This document shows positions 1 through 10,640 of a stretch of 64,000 nt of DNA, piece after piece. The notes beneath the pieces were generated by a model, which made no database searches, had not been told where the DNA came from, and saw nothing but the letters and a program-made list of their open reading frames with translations. The first letter of the stretch is position 1; each line of letters begins with the position of its first letter. Origin of the DNA: Rhabdophis nuchalis (lineage: Eukaryota; Chordata; Lepidosauria; Squamata; Natricidae); assembly GCA_039707465.1 (NCBI GenBank), contig CM077652.1, forward strand, positions 38,329,118 to 38,393,117. The letters are read 5' to 3'. A program made the translations under genes and the position numbers.

Positions 1-249
1 CTGACTCATATTTGTGATGGTTGCAGTGTCCAGGGTCAGGCAATCTTCTTTTGCGACCTTCTGACCAGCAAAGTCAATGGGGAATCCAGATTCATTTAAC
101 AACTGTGTTAGTAACTTAGCAATTGCAGTGATTCACTTAACAACTGTGGCAAGAAAGGTCGTAAAATTAGGCAAAACCCATTTAATAAATGTCTCACTTA
201 GCAACAGAAATTTTAGACTCAGTTGTGGTTGTAAGTCAAGGACTATCTA
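1..249 (+). mobile_element. Tc1/mariner-type miniature element (partial)
   Basis: This is the right-hand part of a non-coding repeat. Diagnostic blocks are 'CTTAACAACTGTGGCAAGAA', 'CACTTAGCAACAGAAATTTT' and a terminus reading 'GTAAGTCAAGGACTA'. The same family appears, more complete, at 13530-15418 and inverted at 61738-62092. The assignment to Tc1/mariner rests on a TA beside the terminal CAG of the 13.5 kb copy and is inference. The left part of this copy lies outside the window. It abuts a CR1 fragment at about 250. Confidence 0.55.
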
Positions 250-545
250 TATTAGTACTGCTATATACTGCTTTGCTAAGACCACACTTGGAATTCTGCA
301 TCCAATTCTGGTCACGAAGATGTAAAGAAGATGTGGAGACTAGAAAGAGTGCAGAGAAGAGCACAAAGACGATTAGGGGGCTGGAGGCCAAAACACACAA
401 TGAACAGTTGTAGGAACTGGGTATGGCTAGTCTGGTGATACGATAGCAGTCTTCCAATATTTGAGGGGCTGTCGCAGAGAAGACGGGGTCAACCTATTCT
501 CCAAAACACTTGAGATCAGAGATCAAAGTTTAACAATGAGATGTG
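250..545 (+). mobile_element. CR1 LINE 3' fragment
   Basis: The plus strand encodes a degraded CR1 reverse-transcriptase C-terminus with the typical '[13 protein letters not shown]' motif, followed by the region around 'GLEAKTHNEQL'. Several stops and frameshifts are present. Length is about 0.3 kb against roughly 4.5 kb for a full CR1, as expected for a 5'-truncated insertion. Confidence 0.7.
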
Positions 546-1990
546 TATTACCCTCCCCAACCCATTTGATTCATGTTTGAAGGATGATGTGAATGCAGAA
601 ATTGGGCTAATTCAATAAATAGGTTAAAATGAGAACAGAATCGTTGCATCTTACGCCTTTTGCAAGTCTTAATATGTGAGATTTCCTGCTTTTCACACTG
701 AAGATCAGTGGGAAATTACGCCAGTGATGTCCAGGAAAGCAGCAGGGAAGGGAAGGGAAGAATCTCATGGATTAAACTCCTTAGCTCTGTTGCTGCTGCT
801 GCCCTCCTTGAACCAATCGGGGCTTGTAGTCCCAAAGGGGCTTTTTCAAGAGGCAACTGGTCTTTCTTGTTTTTTTCTTTGAAGAGCTTTTGCTGCAGAT
901 CCAAGAAGCTTCTTCAGCTCTGACTGGATGATTGGGGAACGGAAGGGTTTCTATTCCTTGCAGACAGTTGGTCATTTGAACCTTTTAGACGGTTGTTGAG
1001 GCCACTTGGAGGTTTTTCTGTGTCCTCGGGGTCACCTGAGAGGTGCTTCTGGTTCCTGTAGTCTGCCATTTTCCCCCTCTGGAAACCCATTCCTCCTCCC
1101 ACCCCATTCCAAGGGTCTTCATCCCAAACTGTATAGCTCAAAGTCTGTAGAGATTCTCAGTCATCCACGTCATGGTCCTCCCAAAGGTGCTTTTTTCAGG
1201 AGGCAACTGGACTTCCTTGTTTTTTCCCCAGGAGTTGTACTTCATTCACATTTGGAAAACTGAATTTTTAATCCCCACACCTCCGCAAAATATAGTTGCA
1301 GTTCCATATATGGCCGGTAAGTGGTACTACCGCCATTCCAGTGAATGAATTTCTGACAAATTTGCCTCAGTTCTAAGCTGCTTCTTTCCCCTACTTGTTA
1401 GGCTGTTTCCCAGCCGGCAATTTTTTTTGGGGGGGGGGGGGGAGAGGAGATATGAAACCCCCGAGGAAGATGAATCTTATGGATGAATGCAATAGCTAAT
1501 TGGGGCAAAAGGTACTGATAGGAATACATAAAGATGTGAGCATGTGAAACCCCAGAAACAGAAGACTTGAGGACCAAGCCCAGCTTCCGCTCATCCCAAG
1601 AATCCTAATTAACTTCCGTGAAGAGAGTTGACCTTCTCTTTCAATCTTTGCACCCACTGACAAACTTTTCCAACATTCAGGAAGATTTCCTTCCTACTCT
1701 TTAACCTTAAATTACCAGGCCACCTGGCTCAATTTAAATGGCTGGGTAAACAGCATGCGGATTCTTTGTGGAATGCTTTGGTCAAGATTATTATACCTAC
1801 ACCTTCCTAGCATCTTCCTACACCAGGGTGTCTCAAGGCACCCTGGTGTAGGATATTAACCCAATATTAAGCTCAATGGGACTATCCATTAATATTGTGG
1901 TGGTTGTTTTTAGTAGTACTATTAAAATAATATATATTATTTTCATATAATAACTCTTTGATAAACTGAAACTTCATGGAGGGATTGATG
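546..1990. other. Unassigned intergenic stretch
   Basis: No gene, RNA or intact element is recognised. The stretch has a G homopolymer at about 1429-1441 and a short inverted pair around 1824-1850 ('CACCAGGGTGTCTCAAGGCA' facing 'GGCACCCTGGTGTAGG'), which looks like a small foldback element. All open frames are short and unlike known proteins. Confidence 0.4.
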
Positions 1991-2019
1991 GGAGAGAGCT
2001 AGATTTTTTTTAGCTCTCC

Positions 2020-2404
2020 TTTTGTTGTTGTTAGTTGCAAAGTCATGTCCGAACCATCGCAACTCCATGGACAACGGTTCCTCTAGTCTAGGCCTTCCTG
2101 TTCTCTGGAGTCCATTTAAACTCATACCAACTGTTTCTGTGGCTCCATCCAGCCACCTCACCCCCTTCTTCTTTTGCCCTCCATCTTTCCCAGCATGAGG
2201 CTCTTCTCCAGGGAGTCCTTCCTTCTCATTAGGTGGCCAAAGTATTGGAGTTTCCTCTTCAGGATCTGGCCGTCTAAAGAGCATCCAGGATTGATCTCCT
2301 CTAGGACTGACCAGTTTGGTCACCTTGCAGTCCAAGAAACTCACAGGAGTCTTCTCCAGCACCAGAGTTCAAAGGCCTCAATACTTTGGCACTCAGCCTT
2401 CCTT
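2020..2404 (-). mobile_element. Bov-B (RTE) LINE, 3' part
   Basis: The minus strand encodes the C-terminal tail of the Bov-B polyprotein. The block 'VRWLDGATETVGMSLNGLQ' and the closing 'ELRWFGHDFATNN' are typical of Bov-B 3' ends, and the tail contains an AAC-rich run. It is the continuation of the Bov-B at 4256-6975. The two halves are separated by an L2/CR1 insertion, and sequence continuity across the gap shows they were one element. Confidence 0.8.
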
Positions 2405-4255
2405 TTTTTATTTTATTTATTTTTTATTTTCAAATTTATACCCCGCACCTTCTCCTAAAAAAGGACCCAGGGCGGCGCACAGGCAATATTAAAACAATAC
2501 ATATACACAAAATATTTTTTTTTTAAAACTATTAAACTATAACCCTGTGCTAAAACAATTATAAAACCCTCTAATTAAAATTTATAACAATAAAGTCAGG
2601 ATCGGAAGATTATGCTAGGCCGGCTTGTTGAAATAGGAGCGTTTTGAGACGGAGGTCCGAGGTAGTGCGTAGTTCGGGGGGCAGGTCGTTCCAGAGGGTA
2701 GGGCCCGCCACAGAGAAGGCTCTTCCCCTGGGTGTCGCCAACCGGCATTGCCCGGCTGACGGTACTCGGAGAAGACCCTCTCTATGGGAGCGGATCTGTC
2801 GAAGGGATGTATGGGGCAGGAGGCGGTCTCGTATGTAGCTAGGCCCCGAGCCGTGGAGCGCTTTGAAGATGGTCGTCAGCACCTTGAAGCGCAGCCGAAA
2901 GGCCACAGGTAGCCAGTGCAGCTCGTGCAGGAGAGGTGTTATGTGGGAATGCCTTGAGGCGCCCATAATCACCCGCGCGGCTGCATTCTGGACTAACTGC
3001 AACCTTCGAGTGCACCTCAAGGGGAGCCCCATGTAGAGAGTGTTGCAGTAGTCCAGCCGGGATGTCACGAGTGCTTGAGTGACTGTACGGAGGGCAGCCC
3101 GGTCCAGTAAGGGGCGCAACTGGCGTATCAAGCGTACCTGATAAAACGCCCCCCTGGTCACGGCTGTCACATGGTCCTCCATGGACAGCCAGGAATCCAG
3201 GAGGACACCCAAGTTGCGCGCCCTCTCCACGGGGGCCAATAACTCGCCCCCGATGGCCAGTGTTGGACTTACCTGGCTGAACCGGGGTGCCGGAAACCAC
3301 AGCCATTCGGTCTTGGATGGGTTGAGCCTGAGTTTGTTACTACCCATCCAAACCCGTACGGCCTCTAAACATTGGGACAGCACCTCAACGGCATCGTTGG
3401 GGTGGTTTGGGGTGGATATGTACAACTGAGTGTCATCAGCGTACAGATGGTATTCCACCCCAAAACCACGGATGATCTTGCCCAGCGGCTTCATGTAGGT
3501 GTTGAACAGAAGTGGAGAGAGGACCGACCCCTGAGGAACCCCACACGTAAGGGACCTCGGGGCCGACCTCTGCCCTCCTGCCAACACCCATTGCAACCGA
3601 CCAGAGAGGTAGGACAAGAACCACCGTAATACGGTGCCTCTCACCCCCAACCCCCCCAGTCGGTGCAATAAGATACCATGGTCGATGGTATCGAAAGCCG
3701 CTGAGAGGTCTAATAGGACTAGGATAGAGGAATAACCTCTATCCCGTGCCCTCCAGAGATCATCCACCAACGCGACCAATGCCGTCTCGGTGCTGTGACC
3801 GGGTCGGAAGCCGGACTGGCGCGGGTCTAGATAATCAATTTCCTCCAGGTGCCGAGGAAACTGTTGGGCCACCACACTCTCTACAACCTTCGCTAAAAAG
3901 TGAAGGTTGGAGACCGGACTGTAATTTTCCAACAATGCTGGGTCCAGGGAAGGCCTCTTGAGGAGAGGTCTCACCACCGCCTCTTTCAGGGCGGTAGGTA
4001 AGTACCCCTCACTCAAGGAAGCATTCACAATATCCTGGAGCCAGCCTCGTGTGACCTCCCAGGATGCCAGTACAAGCCAGGAGGGACACGGATCCAATAA
4101 ACATGTGGTGGCCCTAAGTCTCCTCGACAACCTGTCCATGTCCTCGGTAGTAACAAAGTCAAACTCCTCCCAAAAAGTTGTCTCAAGACCTGCATCGGAC
4201 AATCCGACTGGGCAACTTTCAGTGGAGGGCAGCTCGTTCCGAACCTGAGAGGGAA
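2405..4255 (-). mobile_element. L2/CR1-type LINE inserted in Bov-B, long open RT frame
   Basis: A 5'-truncated non-LTR retrotransposon. One uninterrupted frame from about 4256 to 2610 carries reverse-transcriptase motifs in order: '[20 protein letters not shown]', 'LDLSAAFDTIDHGILL', 'GVPQGSVLSPLLFN', catalytic 'YADDTQLY', then the thumb and C-terminal region. The first few codons of the frame belong to flanking Bov-B. The 3' end (low coordinates) is the 'AAATTTATACCCCGCACC' tail motif shared with 41843 and 58190. An open frame of about 550 codons suggests a fairly recent insertion. Only a 4-base CCTT duplication is visible. Placement in L2 versus CR1-L3 needs a consensus alignment. Confidence 0.85.
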
Positions 4256-6975
4256 CCTTATGGTTCACAGCCATATTTTGCAACTGGGAAAACCAGAGCC
4301 TTGACTAGACACACTTTTATAGGCAGAGCGATGTCTCTGCTTTTTAGTCTGCTGTCTAGATTTGCCATCACTTTCCTCCCCAGGAGCAAGCTTCTTTTGA
4401 TTTCTTGGCTGCAGTCTCCATCTGCGATGATCTTGGAGTCCAGGAAAATAAAACCTGTCACTAGCTCCATTTCTTATCCATCTATTTGCAGGAATTGAGA
4501 GGGTCAGATGCCATGATGTGAGTTTTCTTAATTTCGAGTTTCAAGCCAAATTTTGCACTCTCCTTCTTCACCCGCATCAAGAGGTTCTTTAGTTCCTCTT
4601 CACTTTCTGCCCTTAGAGTGGTATCATCTGCATATCTGAGATTGTTGATACTTCTCCCGGCAATCTTAATACCAACATTTGATTCATGTAGCCCCACCTT
4701 TCTCATGATGTGCTCTGCATATAAGTTAAATAGGCAGGGTGACAGTATACATCCTTGGCAGACCAATCAGTGGTTCCGTGTCCAGTTCTCACTGTTGCTT
4801 CTGACCCACATATAGGTTTCTCAAGAGACAAATAAGATGGTCTAGTACTCCCATCTCTTTAAGAACTTGCCACAATTTGTTGTGATCCACACACTCAAAG
4901 GCTTTAGCATAGGCAATGAAGCAGATGTTTTTCTGGAGCTCCCTAGCTTTCCCCATAATTCAGCGTATGTTGGCAATTTGATCTCTAGTTCCTCTACCTC
5001 TTCGAAATCCTGCCTGTACTTCTGGTACTTCTCAATCCACATACTGCCGGAACCTAGCTTGTAGGATTTTGAGCATAACTTTACTAGCATGTGAAATGAG
5101 TGCAATGGTGCGATAGTTTGAGCATTATTTGGCATTGCCTTTCTTTGGAATTGGATTGTAAACTGACCTTTTCCAATCCTGTAGCCACTGTTGAGTTTTT
5201 CAAATTTGCTGGCAAATTGAGTGTAGCACTTTTACTGCATCGTCTTTTAAGATTTTGAATAGCTCAGCAAGAATACTGTCACTAGCTTTGTTGTTGCTCA
5301 GATTTCCTAAGGCCCATTTGACTTTATAGTCTAGGAAGTCTGGCTCGGGGTCAGTGACCACTCCATCGTGGTTATCCATCGTGGTTATAAGCTCATTCTT
5401 GTATAATTCTTTTGTGTAATTTTGCCACCTCTTCTTAATCTCTTCTTCCTCTGTTGGGTCCCTACCATTTGGGTCCTTTATGATGCCCATCTTTGCATGA
5501 AACGTTCCCTTCATATCTCCAATTTTCTTGAAGAGATCTCTAGTTCTCCCTGTTCCATTGTTTTTTCTCTTTTTTTTTGCATTGTTCATTTAAGAAGGCA
5601 TTCTTATGTCTTCTAGCTATTCTCTGGGATTCTGCATTCAATTGGGTGTATCTTTCTCTCTCTCCCTTGCCTTTCACTTCCCTTTTTTCCTCAGTTATTT
5701 GCAAAGCTTCCACAGACATCTGTGTTGCTTTCTTGCATTTCTTTTTCTTTGCGGTGGTTTTAGTTGCTACCCCTTGTTCAATGTTGAGAACCTCCATCTT
5801 CAGGCATTCTGTCTATCTAATTCCTTAAATCTATTTCTCCCTCTACTGTATATTCATCAGGGATATGATTTAGTTCATACCTGAGTGGCCTAGTGCTTTT
5901 CCCTACTTTCTTCAATTTAAGCCTACATTTTGCAAGGAGAAGCTCATGATCTGAGCCACAGTCATCTCCTGGTCTTGCTTTTGCTGACTGTATAGAGCTG
6001 CTCCATCTTTGGCTGCAGAGCACCTAGTCCATCTGATGTCGCTGTTAACCGTCTGGTGATCTCCATGCGTAAAGTCGTCTCTTGGGTTGTTGGAAAAGAG
6101 GGTTTGCTAGGACCATCATATTCTCTTGACAAAATTCTATCTGCCTGTGCCCTGCTTCATTTTGTACTTCGAGACCAAACTTGCTTGTTATTCCAATTAT
6201 CTTTTGGCTTCCTATTTTAGCATTCCAATCCCCTCTGATGACAGGGACGTTGTTTTTGGCGTTAGTTCTATAAGGTGCTGTGGGGCTTCATAGAAGCGGT
6301 CGATTTCATCCTCTTCGGCACCAGTGGTTGGGGCAGAGACTTGGACTGCTGTGATGTTGAATGGTTTGCCTTGGATTCGAACTGAGATCATTCTGTCATT
6401 TTGGGGATTGTATCCCAGCATTGCTTTTCCTACTCTTTTGTTGACTATGAAGGCTACGCCATGTCTTCTGAGGGAGTCTTGCCCGCAGTAGTATACCTGA
6501 ATTAAATCCATCCATTCCTGTCCATTTTAGTTTGCTGATTCATAAGATGTTGATGTTCCCTCTTGTCATCTCTTGTTTGACCAGTTTGCCTTGATTCATG
6601 GATCTTAAATTCCAGGTTCCTATGGAGTATAGATCTTTACAGATGCATCCACAGCTGAGTGGCCTTTCAGCTTTGGCCCAGCCACTTCACTCTTTCTGGC
6701 ACTCCTAGTGCTTCACTCTCTGCTCTTCCCCAGTAGCACATTGGACACCTTCCAACCTGAGGGGCTCATCTTCCAGCGTCATATCTTTTTGCCTTTTGGT
6801 ACGGTCCACGGGGTTTCCATGGCAGAGATACACTGGAGTAGGCTGCCCTTTCCTTCTCCAGGGGATCACGCTTAGTCAGAGCTCTCTGCTATGACCTCGG
6901 GTGGCCCTGCACGGCATCGCTCAGAGCTCATTGAGCTTCCCAAGCCCCTTCGCCACGCAAGGAACCCACGAAGGG
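4256..6975 (-). mobile_element. Bov-B (RTE) LINE, 5' and central part, degraded
   Basis: Read on the minus strand from about 6975: a 5' region, then APE-type endonuclease (block near 6511-6212 with 'RRHGVAFIVNKRV'), a linker, then reverse transcriptase with 'CILSPCLFNLYAEHIM' and 'INNLRYADDTTLRAESEEEL' (about 4760-4600), then 'KIIADGDCSQEIKRSLLLGR' at about 4450-4390. Stops and frameshifts break the frame into at least seven pieces, so the copy is dead. With 2020-2404 it is close to full length (about 3.1 kb). Bov-B is known to have moved horizontally between squamates and ruminants. Confidence 0.88.
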
Positions 6976-6992
6976 TCATTTTAGTCTTTTAT

Positions 6993-7325
6993 AAATCCCT
7001 TAAGGTGGTGAATGTAACTAATAGTCCTTCCGCCTCCTAGTTTCCTCACAACAACCCTGTAAGGTGGGTTGGGCTGTGAGAGGGACCGACCCAAAATCAT
7101 CCAGGCAGCTTCCATGTCTAAGGTGGGACTAGAGTGCCTAATCTCCTGGTCTCCTGGCCTGAGGTCTTAACCACTAGACCAGGGGGGGTCAAACTCACGT
7201 CGCCACATCATGTGACGTATCAAAACGTTGCTAAACTGGGGGTGGGCGTGGCTAGCACGTGGCGCATCCAGCCTGTGGACCAGGAGCTTGAAACACCCCT
7301 GCAGTAGACTAAACTGCCTTTCTGT
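6993..7325 (-). mobile_element. tRNA-derived SINE, interrupted by a hAT element
   Basis: On the minus strand this reads as a tRNA-like head ('GTCTAGTGGTTAAG', near 7179), a body with 'CAGGGTTGTTGTGAGG', and a tail 'CACCACCTTAAGGGATTTA'. The same family occurs at 11862-12562, 29850-29985 and 32250-32470. The head is split by the insertion at 7180-7301, with a few SINE-related bases continuing after 7302. The tail resembles the L2/CR1 LINE 3' end in this window, suggesting which machinery moved it. Confidence 0.65.
7180..7301. mobile_element. hAT-type miniature element (122 bp)
   Basis: The termini are imperfect inverted repeats: left 'CAGGGGGGGTCAAACTC', right 'GAGCTTGAAACACCCCTG'. They are flanked by an 8-bp direct duplication with one mismatch (CACTAGAC at 7172-7179, CAGTAGAC at 7302-7309). 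CAG-type termini with 8-bp duplications are the hAT signature. There is no coding capacity. It sits inside a SINE. Confidence 0.75.
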
Positions 7326-7563
7326 GATAAATAGATATCACATACCGTACATCATATCATCAGGTTAGGTTCTGAGACAGAGGAGAGAAATACTGCATTG
7401 CATTGTCATGAGGCATATAGAAGGTTTACCACCGGTCTCTCTTTAAAAAAAACAACAGTATAGGTTGTGTATTCTATGTTTTCCATGAGTTTGGCCACCA
7501 GGGAGCAGTGTGGAAGTCCCAAAACAGCCCAAAACATTCCCTGAAACCGAGGGACTCCTTGGT

Positions 7564-7734
7564 GCTGTCTGAGTTGGCTGTTTTCTTGCAGGTTTCATTA
7601 GCCAAACTAGGCGTCAGTGCTAGAAGGGAACGGGTGCATGCTAGAACAGAGAGCAAGCCCCATTCCCTGCTAGCACTGAGGATGTTTTACCTACTAATGG
7701 AACATCTGCAAGGAAACAACCAAGCTCAGGCAGC
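7564..7734. mobile_element. Penelope-like terminal region as a foldback
   Basis: Two arms in inverted orientation, about 7564-7622 and 7669-7734, both carry versions of 'TTTTCTTGCAGGTTTCATTA' and 'GTCAGTGCTAG'. The same block occurs singly at about 35750-35815, next to a Penelope-like endonuclease frame, which is the basis for the assignment. Read as two element ends meeting head to head. The surrounding open frame (7508-7888) is probably chance. Confidence 0.45.
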
Positions 7735-7944
7735 GCCAAGGACCCCTCGTTTCAACCCTGAGCTACAGATTCCTCTTTTAAAGATAAAGTTGGTCACATA
7801 TGGCCTCTTGCTGACAAAATTAGACAAAACAGCATCTGCTGAATCATCTCCCCATCAGTCCCCAAAATGTAGCTCTCTGGGTTTGTGATCACGGTGGTTT
7901 GGCCAGATGTTTTTGACAAAATCACCTTGTCTCTTCATACTGTC

Positions 7945-8640
7945 TTGTTTCAAATTGTTTCAAAGATGTTGAGACTTTGGGGGGGGAATTCAAAGAAGAG
8001 CAATTAAGCTGATTAAAGACCTGGAGACTAAAACAAGTGAAGAGGGTTGCAGGAACTGGGTATTGCCAGTCTAGAGGAAAAAAGGACATAGTATTTGAGA
8101 GGTTGCCACAAAGAGGAGGGGGGTCAATTTATTGTCCAAAACACCAGAAGATAGGAAAATAAACAATGGATAGAAACTAACCAAGGAGAGAAGCAATCTG
8201 GAATTAAGGAGAAACTTCCTACTAATGAGGACAATTGAACAGTGGAACAAGTTGCCTTCAGAAGTTGTAGGTGAGTCATCAGTGGAGGTTTCTAAGAAGA
8301 GGCTGGACAGTCACTTGTCTGAAGTGGGATAGGGCAGTGGGAGTCAACCTGGTCCCTACTGCCCCCTAATGGGCGTTCCAGCTTTCATGGTGGGCGGTGG
8401 GGGTTTTGTCCGATACTGAAGCACTTTCCTTTTTTTAATTTAAATGAGTTCCCTACTTTATAAACCACCCTTACTATGGAACCGGTGGGCGGTTAGAAAA
8501 TTTTACTACTAACAGAGATACAAAAGTGGGCGGTAGGTATAAAAAGGTTGACTACCCCTGGGTTAGAGGGTCTCCTGGTTGAGCAGGGGGTTGAACTAGA
8601 AGACCTTGAGGGTCCTTTCCAGCTCTATTCTGATTGAAGT
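7945..8640 (+). mobile_element. CR1 LINE 3' fragment, interrupted by a hAT element
   Basis: Typical CR1 3' sequence: 'AGACCTGGAGACTAAAACA', 'GCAGGAACTGGGTATTGCC', a 'GGTTTCTAAGAAGAGGCTGG' block, and the terminal 'AGACCTTGAGGGTCCTTTCC' near 8600-8620. It is split by the element at 8335-8560 and has no intact frame. Confidence 0.75.
8335..8560. mobile_element. hAT-type miniature element inside CR1 (226 bp)
   Basis: Inverted termini: left 'CAGTGGGAGTCAACCTGG', right 'AAAAAGGTTGACTACCCCTG'. The flanks are GGATAGGG (8327-8334) and GGTTAGAG (8561-8568), an 8-bp duplication with two mismatches. Removing the element restores normal CR1 sequence, so it postdates the CR1. Confidence 0.7.
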
Positions 8641-9180
8641 TGCTTACTGGAGAGGGAAGAGGAAGTGGCCTTGAACATGGGGAAGAGCTGTTACCAAGGC
8701 AACGGACAGATAAGAGAGGCTGGCTCTCCGGCCAGGAAAGTAATTTGAGAAAACATTTCAGAGAAGCCCCTCCCTAGTTCACAAGAAGATAAAGTGACCT
8801 GCAATATTCACCTATTATATCACTTTGCAATAAAGGTAGTCCTGCCCTTGGTTTCCCCATCTGGTCTCCCTTGGCAGAGTCATCTGTTTATGATCTCCTG
8901 GATATCAGTGTCCAACTGACGCAGCTGAGATTTGCTGGAGCTGAGGGCCACATTTGCTTCACCCCTGCTTGTCCGTTGAGCCGAGGCCTCCTGGCGCTGA
9001 GGTCATGGACAGACTCGGTTCCTTTTCAGTGTAGCAGGAGCCTTTGCCTGTCACTTCTGGCCATGTTTATTTCAATTTCCTAGTCTTGCCTACAGCTGGA
9101 GTCTTCCCTTATTCCAAGCTTTCATGCTTCGCTTCCAGACTAACCACGGTCCGCTAGATGTGATGTGCACTGAAGCTTTG
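8641..9180. other. Unassigned intergenic stretch
   Basis: No gene or repeat is recognised. An AATAAA lies at about 8829 but no upstream coding exon was found. Confidence 0.4.
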
Positions 9181-9860
9181 GCTAGTATGAATCTCAAATT
9201 TTCAAAAAGGGGGGAGAGAGAGCATTAAGTGGGAGCGTTATTATGTTACTTGTTCCGAGAGATCCTCTGGGCCAATGAAGAGTAAAATGGGAAAGCCACA
9301 CCCGGTGGTCGCGGCCGGAGTTCCAGCAGGCAGTGTGATGATGTCCCCTTGCCTTCTCTCCCCGTTGTACCCTCTCTGTAAAGATCTGCCACCCCACCCA
9401 TATTGCCTGGGGGGCTGCTGGGCGCCAGAGAAGCCACTGCAGCGCCAGGCAAGGCCTGGTCTTTGGAGAGCCCTTTGCGGAGCGAGAGGCCCTTCGGGAT
9501 GAATGGCCCTGGAGTTTCTCATCCCGTAATTGACACATCCAAGGGCTCCCTTCAGCTCCGCCACAATCGCAGCCGGGGCTGAAGCACCTTAATGCAGTCA
9601 ATTAAGCCGCTCAAATGGGTTTCCATCTCCCTCTTCTGCTCAGCCCTCTCCCCACTTCCGATGATAGCCCACTTGTTATCTCGGCCTGGCGGACGATAAG
9701 GTGGGGCTGTTTTCCTGACAGCCTTTCCTGAGAGGCAGGTTAGCCGCAGAAGCCGGGGCAAACGCCTGACGCTCGGGGCTTAATGGTCCATTTCCAGCAG
9801 GTGCCATCCTGGAGGACTGTCAAGGGCCACTTATGGCCTGACGCTTTGCAGGCACTGAGA
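9181..9860. promoter_or_regulatory. Candidate non-coding regulatory element
   Basis: This stretch is free of recognisable repeats in a repeat-dense neighbourhood and is more balanced in composition. About 9525-9700 holds clustered transcription-factor-like sites: 'CCGTAATTGACA' and 'GTCAATTAAGCC' (homeodomain cores), and 'GTTATCTCGG' with 'GACGATAAGG' (opposed GATA-like sites). Open frames on both strands overlap but none resembles a protein. Regulatory function is inference from repeat depletion and motif density only. Confidence 0.3.
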
Positions 9861-10410
9861 GCGTGCAGGAAAGGGAGCGATGTGCCCAGCCCTATCTGGT
9901 CTCCCCAGAGGCAGCCAGGGGCTTGGGGGGCAGGGATGCCCACTTTCCATGTCCCCCTTCTCGTGGGGGAGAAGAACAAAAGCATTCCCTCCCCAGGCAG
10001 AAGCCCAGGAGGAACGGAAAAGGGCAAGCTAGTTTGCACCTTGTGCTAATTATGTTAGGTTATACGTTTGTGGGCTTTTTTAAATAAAACCACAATTGCT
10101 GGATTGGTATTCAGCCATGGCTTATGAACTTCAGTGACTGGATTCAGACGACAGATGAAGCTTTGACAGGTGTGCGTGTGTGTGTGTTTTGGGATATCAC
10201 ACAATCAGCATGATGTACAAAGAGGCTGGTTTTAGCTCCAGATGTGGTGCTATGCTGTCCTATGACAGCAAAGCCAAAGGGCTCCGGAGCTGCTCTGGAG
10301 GCCTGACTCTCTTCTGCTCTCAGGGGAGCCAGGCACATCCTGCTGGGGCTCCTGGTCCTGATCTTGGCCACTGGGAGACATGTGGACTTCAACTCCCAGA
10401 ATTCCCCAGC
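9861..10410. other. Unassigned intergenic stretch
   Basis: No gene is recognised. A short GT microsatellite lies at about 10171-10187. A piece of the foldback family ('AACTCCCAGAATTCC') is at about 10389-10403. Confidence 0.4.
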
Positions 10411-10640
10411 CAACTCTGCTCCCAATCATCTTTGTTGCTCTTCTCTGCACCTTCCCTCGAGTCTCAGCATCTTTTTTGTATTGTGGTGATGCAGCCTCCC
10501 AAGCAGAATCTGACCAAACCCTTCGTGTGATGCTACCAATCTGTTGATGCAGCCCATTGGCTTTGCACTGGCCTCTTTGGCAGCTGCTGCATATTCTTGG
10601 TTTGGCACATGACGTGAGCAAAGCTATGCATGTGGGAGCA
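10411..10640 (-). mobile_element. CR1 LINE fragment
   Basis: The plus strand shows antisense CR1 blocks: 'TTTGTTGCTCTTCTCTGCAC' and a following region with 'GCAGCCCATTGGCTTTGCA'. It is a short, diverged, non-coding relic. Confidence 0.55.
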
